A model generated the notes under the pieces. The model worked only from the letters and a program-made list of their open reading frames with translations. It had not been told where the DNA came from and ran no database searches. A stretch of 64,000 nucleotides of DNA from contig JALMQS010000225.1 in the NCBI GenBank assembly GCA_024734495.1, positions 4,967,226-5,031,225 of the forward strand, written 5' to 3'. The translations under genes were made by a program, and so were the position numbers. Positions within the stretch are counted from its first letter, which is position 1; each line of letters opens with the position of its first letter. Of this stretch, positions 52,570 through 62,640 are shown in pieces. The stretch is from Forficula auricularia (lineage: Eukaryota > Arthropoda > Insecta > Dermaptera > Forficulidae).

Positions 52570-52994
52570 TTAAAAAAAATAAAGTTGTTAATTTTATTAA
52601 ATAAATGTAGTTATCGAGTTTCGGATAAATATATTACCAATCGAGAGTAAAATATGGTTATAAAATACCAAAGTTGGGTCGACATCTTTTTTCTCTGCAT
52701 AAGTCTAGGTAGACAGGGTATCAATAGGTAATTATTGGATAAAAAATGTTTCACCAAGTACCAACACCAAATTCCTTAAAAACTATTAATAGCTAACTTC
52801 GAATTAGTATTTTGTAGTTATAGAATTTCCTTTAATTATTATTTATTTATTAACTTTATTTTTTATTAAAAATAGCTATACAAGGAAATTGGATGTCGAC
52901 CCTATCAAGTTTTGTTTATTAATACATTATATTATCAAAATATTAATTTCATTAATCAACTCGATAGGTGAAGGTATACCTAAGTCGGGATCTT
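52570..52994. mobile_element. TIR element S, copy 2 (right part)
   Basis: Collinear with 3190-4215 without that copy's hairpin; ends CCTAAGTCGGGATCTTA, the inverse of the S left end. Carries a family B tail at 52731-52790. Confidence 0.65.
52731..52790 (-). mobile_element. Tail-only insertion of hammerhead family B
   Basis: ATTATTGGATAAAAAATGTT and CACCAAGTACCAACACC, about 60 bp, interrupt S between GGTA and CTTCGAATTAG (uninterrupted at 3341-3358). Flanking duplication is short or absent. Confidence 0.7.
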
Positions 52995-53063
52995 AAAATA
53001 TAAATTTTGTTTGTTTTTTCTCTGCCCTGTAAAATTTCCTTGTTTGCAGGTTTACACTCTAAG

Positions 53064-54067
53064 GCGATGATTTATAATTCAGGCGAGTCCAATACTAGTC
53101 AAAACTTCTAATTTTTATAATTATACGAAGGAGAGGAACAGGTCATCACGCGGAATATTTAAGTCACGCCATATTTTTTTAAAGAAATCTTTACGTTATC
53201 TTAAAATTCTTGGATTTTTTTTCGTAAAAAAATCCACCTGATTTTGAAATAGATTGACTTGATTATGTTGCACGTAAAAACCCATTAGAGTGTTTATCTT
53301 AATGGCAAACATTCAATTTGAATGAATGAGCGCAACAAGACAAAGACTTATGGCCTATTGAACGGTGGATCCTTAATGCTTGAATCTCGTGCAGTCCGTT
53401 TGCCTCTTTATCCGCCCATTTCACCACACACGTTTCGACCATTAATTTCTTGGATGATTAACGTGCCCGAGGGGGTGAGCCGAGGCCGGAAGAAACCACA
53501 GACAAACAGGGGGTGTACTCTATAGTATGTACCAACGAAATAGACAGAGACAATATCAGCGCCAAGCCAAATTGCAGATAATTACACCATCATCTATCTA
53601 AAGGGATCTTAGGCACAATAAATATTGACAATCCGGTTAAGAATAAACAAATGGATCATCATCTATTAGCTCATAAAGTTAATCGTTTGATAAATATAAT
53701 AGATCTAGAAAAATTTAATTTTTTAATATTATATCGATAGTTTATTTAAATATCGAATGAGAAGTTTGTGTTTAGAAAAATAAGTAAGTTAGTATAGCTG
53801 TTGCAGTAAAAACGGGTTCTTATTGTACTAGTTAAAACGCCTTTCACTGAATAAACAACTGTGGCAACTAGAATTTACTGATGAATGAGTTAACATTTGG
53901 AGAGCCCTTTAGGTCAGAATTGACATTTGCATCGTGAAAGTAAGAGGAAGAATAGGAAATGTTAGGGCTTGGGTCTAAGTCGAAGGTACTTCTTAAACAA
54001 CTGAAAGTTAAATAATTCCGACAAGTCAATAATCTCCTCCAAAGGCTTAATTTTTACGCGAAATAGA
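53064..54067. other. No recognised gene; island 53300-53620
   Basis: 53300-53620 is complex and non-repetitive, with an open frame 53322-53525 that I cannot identify. Possibly conserved non-coding DNA or an unrecognised exon; no good splice pair was noted. Confidence 0.3.
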
Positions 54068-54348
54068 CGATTTTCCAAGATTCAACACCCTTATGCGCTT
54101 AAATTAGATACTAAGCGAACAAGCATATTCGCGTTTGTCCCTATGACTTCTAGAGACTGGAACTCTCTTCCTCTTCTCAGCAACATATAACCTTCAGTTT
54201 TTCAAGACCCGCATACACAGATACCTTAAACTCCGACCCAATCCCTAAATCTCTTCTTATTTTCACGATACAAGGGTACACCACGGACTACAGAGATTGA
54301 CCTTTTTGGTTCAACTTCTTCTTGTATCAATATTATTATAAAAAAAAA
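54068..54348 (+). pseudogene. LINE reverse-transcriptase C-terminus and 3' end, 5'-truncated
   Basis: Translating 54068 onward gives SKIQHPYALKLDTKRTSIF then VPMTSRDWNSLP. After a frameshift near 54190 it continues FKTRIHRYLKLRPNP and a stop. The WNSLP followed by FKxRIxRYL pattern is the conserved C-terminal tail of many insect LINE ORF2 proteins. The 3' UTR ends TGTATCAATATTATTATA plus poly(A), resembling the end of SINE-2. Broken and non-functional. Confidence 0.7.
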
Positions 54349-54404
54349 TTGAGCAGAAGAAAGACTGAGTCTCTAAAAGTCAATGGGATAAGCGAGTTGA
54401 CAAA

Positions 54405-54705
54405 TTAGTCCAAGAGCTGGTAACACATTTTTGACTACGGATTTGACCCAACTAGAAATAATGCGTAAGAGTACCGTCTATGATAGTTGTACAGGGAATG
54501 GCCAGTCTGGCTGGCCTAAGCAGGTGGACCAGGTACTGCGCATGGTGTGAGTGCGGTAAAAAATACATATGTGTTAAAAAATATGTTTGACCCACAATGA
54601 ATGAATGGCCATTCCCTGTACAACTATCATAGACGGTACTCTTACGCATTATTTCTAGTTGGGTCAAATCCGTAGTCAAAAATGTGTCACCAGCTCTTGG
54701 ACTAA
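54405..54705. repeat. Near-perfect 100-bp-arm hairpin
   Basis: Arms 54405-54504 and 54606-54705 are complementary at 99 of 100 positions (one mismatch at the TAACAC/GACAC site), around a 101-nt loop of otherwise unique sequence. Unlike the other foldbacks there is no hammerhead-like motif and no recognised family or terminal duplication. If transcribed it would form a long double-stranded RNA. Confidence 0.85.
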
Positions 54706-54854
54706 ATGTGTTAGTTCAATTCTTATCCAAAATAAAAACCAAGTGTTGTCGAGCTTTCGCGAATTCTGTGTTTCTTACAAATGAGGCTTTTAGGGATATA
54801 TTTTTGATTGTAGCTTGTCAGAACAAACCCTATATATAGTAGTATCTCTATTAC

Positions 54855-55243
54855 AGGGAAAGGATGACGCTATTCTACGATTAGCTAAGCGAATCGAGAG
54901 AAGGGCCAAATTTTATTTATCTCATACTTTTCACTTAGGTATGTAGTTCTAAATTCCTTCTTTTTAGTTTCTGACATAATTTTTGATTTGTTTTTATTGT
55001 TTTATTTTTAGTTTAAGCATATTATTGCGTGAAGTAATGTATCCCATTATCGGAATTGTATTATTGTATTGACATTTTCTTTTGTATTATTGTTGTTTTT
55101 GTTGATGTTATTGTTTAGAGATATAACCACGTGTATAACATATCTTGTTCAAAAAGATACCAATTGTAAACCAAATGTTTCTTCTGTATTTTCTGCTCTA
55201 AGACGAGACGCCTCAGGCATCATTAAGTGAATAAAATAAATAA
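54855..55243 (+). pseudogene. LINE-like 3' end fragment
   Basis: 54858-54944 encodes DDAILRLAKRIERRAKFYLS then HTFHLGM and a stop, behind a TTACAG. This looks like a reverse-transcriptase tail or a short last exon. The following 300 bp of T-rich 3' UTR ends AAGACGAGACGCCTCAGGCA and an AAATAAATAA tail, as in other LINE ends here. Identification is tentative. Confidence 0.4.
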
Positions 55244-56418
55244 TTCACTAAAAAATTATAATCCGTAATTATCTAAAAAAAACATTACCATCAGCTCTGA
55301 TTTCCATTCTTGAGCTTGAAATATCTAAGTGTTAAATGATTTTCAGAAAACGATGCGATTGTGCTTAAGCTGATTCTGCTAAAACTACGTTAAATTCCCT
55401 CAAAGGTACAATTAGCTGAAGATGACTCCATTAATGAATAAAACGAAGGAGAAGATTTTAAAAAGAAGGGCATTTTGTGAAATAGGTCTACAGAGGAAAC
55501 CACTCAATAAAAACGCGCTAAGAGCTTCTTCTTATGGATAGTGTGGAAACGTGCTCAAATTACAAAATGCACGTTTGCGAAAAAATACAAGTATATTATA
55601 CCTATATAATGTACATAAATTATTTAGCTTCATGTGTACTCAGTGTTTGAATTTATATGACTTCGGTCACTTGATAAATTATTTCGAGTTATCTTATAAT
55701 AGTTATATATAATAGTCCAAATTAATTTGCAGCAACGCAAACGTAATGCTGCCGACGGTATATTTGCGGTAAATTTGAAATATAATTGTAATTTGAAATG
55801 AAAGACTCCAATTGATTTTAAATTAAGAAACATTAAATATATTGATAATTATTCCTGCCCCCCCCCCTCACCATCCAAAAATTAAATATTCAATTCGCTT
55901 TTCTTTTGCGCACAGAAGAAGAAATTAATCACATCTTATTTGGTTTATATTTTATTTGTTTATTTTTTAATAATTTGCCACTTTTTTATAATTTTTTAAA
56001 AATCTAAATTTTGTTATTCTTATTTTTTGATTTTTACAAAATTGAACGACTTAAGACACGTATGCCCGTGTTTCTCATGGCAATACTGGAGGGAGCAGCC
56101 TGTCATACAAACAACACCTGATCTCTTTTAAATATTTGGAGCCTTATATCGATTATCGATCCCAAATTAAAAAAAAATGATATAATATAATTCTCCTCCT
56201 CACACGATCCCACTTATTTAAATAAATCTATTTCCACACAAAAAATATCACAATGCTGTAGATTATAGAAAAAAAAATACTTCCAGATTCATATCTAGAG
56301 TCTCATTTCTGTAGCTGTGTCAGGACGAAAATGAGGGGAAACTTTTAAGAGACTATGTATTTTCGGGAGTTTACAGGTATACATTTGGAGTGTGGTTTTT
56401 TAAGAGGAATACAATTTT
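55244..56418. other. No gene seen
   Basis: A/T-rich; a C run at 55858-55867; 56040-56130 is a little more complex. Several short frames, none recognisable. Confidence 0.35.
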
Positions 56419-56500
56419 TGGACCGAGACGCCGCCCGCCAGGGCACCAGCCCGGAGGGCCGAGCTTCGAGGGCGTGCCGAAGGCACGCTCGAAAAGCTCG
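56419..56500 (+). mobile_element. Helitron-like 3' end hairpin (solo)
   Basis: GACCGAGACGCCGCCCGCCA onward matches the 3' end of the element at 39940-40934. The final hairpin is GAGCTTCGAGGGCGTGCC, GAA, GGCACGCTCGAAAAGCTC, then G and T. Compared with 40.9 kb, the arm bases differ but stay complementary. Confidence 0.65.
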
Positions 56501-58549
56501 TTTAATAGGTTTATTCCAAATATTTTGAGGGCTTGCAGCACCACTTCATCCGTATATACTCTAAAATTGATAATAGTTTTAGTGAATGAAAAAGATCATT
56601 CAATGACATTTACTGATGTTGAATAATAATAACAAGGAATCCATCCATCATATTGAGTGAGTTTCGAAATTTGGATGTTGGTGTTCGCCAAAAGATGCAA
56701 ATTCAAAATTGCACTATATTCAAAAAGGGTAGCGCCCAAAATCTCGACTAACCAAAAATATTAACCTAATTAAAACAAAAAGTACATATCAAATATCGAA
56801 ATAATAAATAAATAAAATACATTTTATCAATCTTTTTAATACCTATTTAAAAAAATACATTTAACATGATTAACCTAATAAATACAAAGAGTACATAATT
56901 GAAATATGGTGAACCCATTCAAAAATCATATTACATCTCATATTGTTGGTGAAATTAACATTAACTTCCAAATTTGTAAAACCTTAATCAACCATCGGTC
57001 CAAAAATAGACATCACCAATCAACTTCATAACTTCCTAAGTGTCGAAACGTCGTACATTCTGATGAGCTTATCTCGTTAAAAATGTCCATACTAGGTGAT
57101 TCAACCTTAATCTTCAAGTCGAACTTCCTCACATAAAATCAATCAGCTGTTTAGATAGTACTGGTACGATTTTTAAAACCATACATCAGTACGATTTCGG
57201 GTACTCAGCAGATATGTTGAAAATTCGTTATATTTAATTTCAAAGTAAATTTTAATCTAATTTAAAAATTTTTACATGTACATAAGAAAAGTAGGGTTAT
57301 TTTAATGTAAAAATTAAATAAAATTTATCTGTTATTAGAAGAGCCAATGCAACTACAATATGATTAAAATTTTATAGTAGACTTATCTATTTTTTTCAAT
57401 TCGTTCAAAGAGATTCTGTATATTACTTTTTTATACTATTTAATAATACAATAGAATAAGTTTAAATACATTTTAAATAGTAAAAGTTGTCGATATGTAC
57501 CGTGAACAATTGATCCTAAGCGAAATTTGAATGGGTTACAATTTTAGTGACAGGTACGATTTTACCAGCTTCCCCTTAGATAGATATGTTTATTTCGAAG
57601 GGTGTACAGCGATTGGAATTATTTGGAAATACTTTGGAATTCATTAGATAATCTATTGTCATCTACTTGGAAATGAAAGTGGAAGTGGAAGTAGGTGTAC
57701 ACGATTTTAGGTCGCGGTTCACCCTTTGGTTTATTTGCATCAAGCCAAGAACAATTGATTTCTCTTGATTTTTTGTTTAAATTTATGATGTTTTTTTTTG
57801 TTTTACAACAAACTGATTATAAAAGAACCAATAATTTAAAAATTATTATAACCATTAAAGATTTATTTATGAAAGTTGATTGCTGCACACGACAATTTTT
57901 TTTTTAATAACAATTCCAAAAGACAGCAATAATAGTGAGTAATCGCATTTGTTCGAATTTGCTGATTATTACAAACAAAAAAACTTATGAGTGATTCGGT
58001 GGTTCCGTCGTTGCTCAGGGTGTTTTTTTGCTTCAACAACAAAAGAATTTAATATATTATCTATTTTCCACGAACGGTTGACATTCGTGAGGGGTGTGGA
58101 GGAAAAAGTGGATGAAAGAATTAAAGGAGAAGAAGCCTTGGTGCTTTTTGCCCTTGCTAAAAAAACGCCTCTCCACTTCGTTTATCATCATAACGGAATT
58201 TGTAAGAAATATTATGAAATTGACAAAGATATGAAAAATATTATTAAGTCGCTGTTTTTCCCCCTTTCGGTGCTACGAAGGGTGAACAAAAAATGAAATA
58301 CAGGCCAAGAAGAGGGAAAATATGTTTGGAAGAATACTGTAATATATCCAGTCACATATAATTTATTAACTAAAACGAAGGTATAATCAAGTTGCCATAT
58401 CAGTGAAGAAGATTCCTTATATTGCCTTAAGGGAGTTGACCCTTTAAACCATAGTACCTGGAGGCACCGAGCGATGCTCCTTAACTTCTTCCTTCAGATA
58501 AAATCTTTATTTTAATATTATTTTTAATTTAAAATTCTGATAAAAAGGT
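56501..58549. other. No recognised gene; open frame 57991-58296
   Basis: Mostly unique A/T-rich DNA. 57991-58296 (plus, 101 codons) encodes a moderately charged protein with KEFNILSIFHERLTF and EALVLFALAKKTPLHF. I do not recognise it, it has no clear promoter, and the downstream GAACAAAAAATGAAATAC is uninformative. 57035-57060 has GTCGAAACGTCG, a stray hammerhead-like box. 57738-57753 is a family A end. Confidence 0.3.
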
Positions 58550-59205
58550 CGATTTTTATTTGAGAGCCGTTTTCAAATTAAAAAATACAAATATATCTAT
58601 ATAGTATTCGACCACTGTACCCCCCACCTCCACCCTGATCGACCCCACCTCCGAAACCTCGCCCTACTCCCGGATCCCCCACCACTGGCCCCCACCTTCT
58701 GCACCCCCACATCCACCACATCCACACCCGCTCCGCACCAAGGTCGCTTTCTCATCCTCAAAACTTGTTAATAGAGTTTTTTCATCAAAATCGTTAGAGC
58801 CGTTTTTAAAATAAAATATACTTATATATATATATATATATACCTGGAAGACCGAGCTTTGTTCGGGCTTAGTTAATGCTTGACAACAACACACCACAAT
58901 CACAAAGTTCTTCAAGGCCTTTGAGAACAAAGATTTAAACCAACTGATTGTCTGCCTGGGTACAAAAGAAAAGAGGAACCCTTTTTAAATCCCTAAGATA
59001 AGATTGGCATTTGTCTACCTGAGAATAATTAATTTTATTACGAAAAAACCCATCAAAAACAATTTTGTCGAAGATGAGACCGTGACAGATCGAATTGTCA
59101 ACTCCAAAAACCCATAGCCCGTGAATTTCATCAAAATCGGTAGAGTCGTTTTCAAAATAGAACCAAGATACAAATATATATATATAAATAAATATACAAT
59201 TTTTG
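58550..59205. repeat. Repeat W fragments with C-rich block
   Basis: The phrase TAGAGCCGTTTTTAAAAT plus TATA tract recurs (diverged) at about 58562, 58794 and 59142, and ACCTGGAAGACCGAGCTTTG (58844) has a relative at 58459. 58606-58745 is C-rich on the plus strand (CCCCCCACCTCCACCC), so the minus strand could form G-quadruplexes; frames across it are artefacts. Confidence 0.5.
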
Positions 59206-59589
59206 CTCGTTTAATAAGAGTAAATATGGGCAACCCCCGGCCCTCCACCAGCTTCAATCTGGCCCGCGAGAGATTTAGAAATTTCAACTATCGTGCAAAA
59301 AAAAATTAAAGATTTAGCACACATAGTTTATTTGTAATTACTTTGTATTTGTCAACCAACCTAAAACTGTATTCTTCAAATCATAAAGACTAAAATTTTA
59401 TAGTTTTAATGACTGATTACGATATATTATTATTTTTGAGTGGTATTCGTAATTTTAATGCACGTGAACGAGACCCCCAAGCTGGAGAAGATTTTTATTC
59501 CGAAAATGAATCACTCCATTGCTTAAGGAATTTGGTTAGTGGGGTTTATGCAGTGGAAAGCCACAGATCGAGCCAGTTATTTATTTTTA
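59206..59589. other. No recognised gene
   Basis: A frame at 59409-59681 runs into the M element and so is unlikely to be a gene. 59218-59290 is slightly GC-richer. Nothing else. Confidence 0.35.
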
Positions 59590-60305
59590 CTTTACCATAC
59601 AGGGTATGGTCAAGTATTATAATCGTGCATGAAAAAAGTGGTTTTTTACTTCTTTTTTCAAAATATCTCAAAAACGGCTGAAACTATTTTGATTAAAAAA
59701 TTGATCAAAACCATGACATTTCGGTCTACATAAAAGGTCTTATAAGTGAACATCGAAAAAATTATATTTTTCGAGATAATAATTGTATTGTCAAAATGTC
59801 TGTTAGTCTGTCTGTTAGTCTGTGCGTTACCAAATTTTTGTGGACGAGCTAGCTAAAAAACTAGTGTGAATATCGAAACCAAATTTCACACGTAGTTTTG
59901 GTCCATTGAGATTAAGAGCTGATTAGATTTTGCTGCATATCGACCCAAAATTAAGAGGGATGGAGGGGGGGGGGTAAAAATTGAAAATCTTGCCCATTTT
60001 CCAAACTAAACTACATTTTGTATACATAATCAGTGGGACCCCAGAAGTTTAAAAATGCAAATTATAACCGCCCAAAATGGGAGAGGGGGGGGGGGTGTAT
60101 GGTCAAAAAATGAAAATGTACGCTCTTGTACCAAACTCAACCAAATTTTGTATATGTAATCAGTGGGCCCCAGGAGTCTAAAATTGCAAAAACTAACCCC
60201 CTCCCCTACATGATTATAAATAATTTTATTAAATATTAAATATAAGTGATGGGCCAGGTTGTATGGTAAAGTCAAGTGGATGGCCACATCAGAACACGTC
60301 AGCTT
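59590..60305 (+). mobile_element. M element, best copy
   Basis: Inverted ends CTTTACCATACA (59590-59601) and TGTATGGTAAAG (60260-60271), with shared sequence running to about 60305 (GGATGGCCACATCAGAACAC). Internal plan: AACGGCTGAAACTATTTTGA, TCTGTTAGTCTG repeat, GTGGACGAGCTAGCT, then two modules each led by a G run and containing CCAAATTTTGTATA-type sequence. Other copies are at 13.2, 20.2, 32.2 and 48.3 kb. Non-coding; superfamily unknown. Confidence 0.75.
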
Positions 60306-60585
60306 ATTATATGAGGTGTTGATGAAGTATTTGTAGTCACAGAGGAATTACTGGCTTTACGGCCGCTACAAGGGACTACTACTAGAAAATATATTTTTAC
60401 TGTACTACTAGTGATATTGACCCCAATATTGATCATCTTGTTTTTCAGCTTCAAACTCAAGTCTCTTATTAATTTTCATTTGATTTTTCCATCTTTGCTT
60501 TTTATATTTGATTATGCTAAGTATTATAATTAATAAATAAAAAAATGTGTGCATTTTTATTGGTATTTTATTCCTACTACCTACA

Positions 60586-60900
60586 AGGGCGGATCCACGG
60601 GAGGCCGGAGGGGGCGACCGCCCCCCCCCCCATACAGGCCCGTGCCTGGCGGGAGTGCAACACGTGCGTCGCACGCAGAGGCCAAAAAACGGCGGCCAAA
60701 TCGACAGGGAATTTATAACAATTTTTTTATTTATTTTTTATTTTAATGAACTTAAAATATGAGATATGAAATTTGTAAAAAAATTTAAAAAAAAATTTAT
60801 TTTTTTAAAATTGAAAATAAAGTTCTATGTGTGTGTGTGGCGTCTCCAACCCCCCCCCCCCCACCCCGCTTAGACAATTCGACTTATTTTGATCGAATTA
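60586..60900. mobile_element. hAT relic related to 9716-9999
   Basis: CAAGGGCGGATCCACGGGAG at the left and AAAGTTCTATGTGTG, GGCGTCTCCAACCCC, CGCTTAGACAATTCGA at the right match the 9.7-kb element in reverse. Long C/G runs inside. Frames here (60408-60762) are composition artefacts. Confidence 0.55.
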
Positions 60901-61191
60901 TATATAAAAAAAATAATTAATGACAATGAAAATCGGTTGAAATTTTAGTTACTCTCCTTTTAAGTATTGACGGAACTATGTACGAAAATTTAAAGTGATT
61001 AGTGCGCTGATTCGACAATAAAAATTAATAAAGTCAAGAAAAATGATTTCTTTCGAAAACACCTCAAATTCACTGTTGAAACTTGGCAACATGTTTAGAT
61101 AAACTTTTTCCGTCAGTCTTTTATTTTTCCAGACAAAATTTTTTCCTACGTTCATTATGATTGTAGAAGAATAAAACTCTCTCGAATAACA

Positions 61192-61309
61192 TATAATAAA
61201 TAAATATGGTAGTATATTTATATTCAAATGTATGTCTGTCTGAGGTGGATTATAATAAATAAATATGGTAGTATATTTATATTCAAATGTATGTCTGTCT
61301 GAGGTGGAT
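61192..61309 (+). repeat. 59-bp exact tandem duplication
   Basis: 61192-61250 and 61251-61309 are identical (TATAATAAATAAATATGGTA to GTCTGAGGTGGAT). It forms the left edge of the LINE fragment. Very recent, or an assembly slip. Confidence 0.85.
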
Positions 61310-62425
61310 TGCCCTGATCTTCTAGCACAGATAGATTTCCGGGTCCCGCGTCCGGCGTCCAGGTTGTCTCACGTATTTGCCCAATCTAAGTGTCATACAA
61401 ACGCGGGTCGGAGAGCTCCGTTGGTCAGATTGTGCAGCGACTTTAATCATAATTTTTGTGGCTGTGATTTTTATAATACAAGCGTGCGGGCTTTCAAGAA
61501 CGAAATTAGATTGATTTTTGCATGATTCACATTTGAGTGTTTTGATTTGCTTCGGCTGATCATTGTTACGTAAAGTTTACTCTCCTGGTCTGTTGTGTGG
61601 CGGATGTAACTCGCCTGATCTGGTTTGATTCATTCAGCTTTGACATTTTGACTACTTTGATTTTACTTGTATATTTGTTTAATTTATTTAAATGTTAGAC
61701 TGCGTTGATTTTATTTATTTATTTAATTTATTTTTGTTTTAGCATTCATGACTTTTCATTTTGGGTGGGTTAATTTATTATTTTATTCAGTTTTTTTTTA
61801 TTTTAAATTTTTGACTATACTGATGTAATTTGGTTGTTTTGGGTTTGTTTTGGTTTTTAATTTTTAATTATTTATTTATGACTGTTCAATTTTAAACTTA
61901 ACTGACTTAATTTATTTAATTTATTTGATTTTTAGCTTTTTGACTCATATGATTTAATTTATTTACTTTTTGATTTTAATTTTGGTGACTATGGAGGTAG
62001 ACTTTGATTTATTTGACTTTTTGGCTGTTTGAGTCATTTTGGGTTGGGTGAGAGTGGGCCACTGGGGGGCCGGGTGAGCCGGCGAGCCTTTTGGTTTGTT
62101 TGAGAGAGGCTCTGTTCTGAGTTAAGTTATTATTGTTGTTTCGTCTTTTGTAAATTTGATTTAAATGTAATTGTCCATTTCCATGTGATTCCTTCTATTA
62201 GGCTTGAAAATGGATAAGAATCACTCAACATGCTAAAATTTGTGTTTCGGGCTCTGTCCCTAGATTCCAACTTTGTTTTATGCTGTATCTCTCAGTGAGA
62301 AAATGTGTAATAAGTCATAGTTTTTTTATTTTTTCTGATCTATATTATGTTTGTTTTGTATTGTTTTTTTTTGTGAACTATGACTGTTGTTTTCTCCAAA
62401 TAAATAAATAAATAAATAAATAAAT
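61298..62425 (+). pseudogene. Jockey-like LINE 3' end: RT C-terminus plus 3' UTR
   Basis: 61298-61525 encodes DCPDLLAQIDFRVPRPASRL, then the TNAGRRAPLVRLC and FYNTSVRAFKNEI motifs, to a stop. The order LL..I.FRVP, R.N...PL.RLC, F..S...FK is the usual C-terminus of Jockey/CR1-type ORF2 reverse transcriptases. About 900 bp of T-rich 3' UTR follows, ending in an AAAT tandem tail (62398-62425). Catalytic RT motifs and endonuclease are absent, so it is 5'-truncated. Confidence 0.75.
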
Positions 62426-62429
62426 ATCC

Positions 62430-62640
62430 ATTGCGCATGCGCTGTACCGCGGCGCTGTGAAGTGTTTCTTTTACTTTAGTGCGTATACACAGACACGGCT
62501 TTTGCATATGTGTACGTGTCTAACCTAACTCCACACGGACAGTCACTCACAAAAGTTTCTGTTTTGAGGCGTGGAAAAATAAAGGCCGTTCGTCGGTAGT
62601 GGTACGTCTCAAATTTTTGCTAGTATGTGTACGGTCTCAA
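62430..62640. promoter_or_regulatory. CpG-rich promoter-like island with NRF1-type site
   Basis: Directly after the LINE tail: GCGCATGCGC (62433-62442), the palindromic NRF1/Ewg consensus, then TACCGCGGCGCTG and CTAACCTAACTCC. CpG density is far above the surroundings. A GT that could serve as a donor (TCG/GTAGTG) is at about 62597. NRF1 sites are usual in TATA-less housekeeping promoters. Direction is undetermined; no start codon-bearing exon is identified. Confidence 0.4.

Larger units (their letters stand above)
51590..53063. mobile_element. TIR element V, copy 2, split by layered insertions
   Basis: 51590-51770 and 52995-53063 are the two halves of V (TTAGAGTGTAAACC-type start, GGTTTACACTCTAAGG end). 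The 1.2 kb between hold a family B piece, P copy 2 and the right part of S, which itself carries a tail-only insertion. Confidence 0.7.

Noticed and set aside
58664..58930. 88-codon minus-strand frame ending in a Gly/Cys-rich tail
   Set aside because: It runs through a TATA microsatellite and the C-rich block; composition artefact.
59409..59681. 90-codon frame
   Set aside because: Its second half is the start of the M element; no independent evidence for the first half.
60408..60762. Three overlapping frames in the 60.6-kb GC block
   Set aside because: They lie in a decayed hAT element with G/C homopolymers.
62510..62530. Telomeric TTAGG repeat
   Set aside because: Only one CCTAACC-like unit pair is present; no array.
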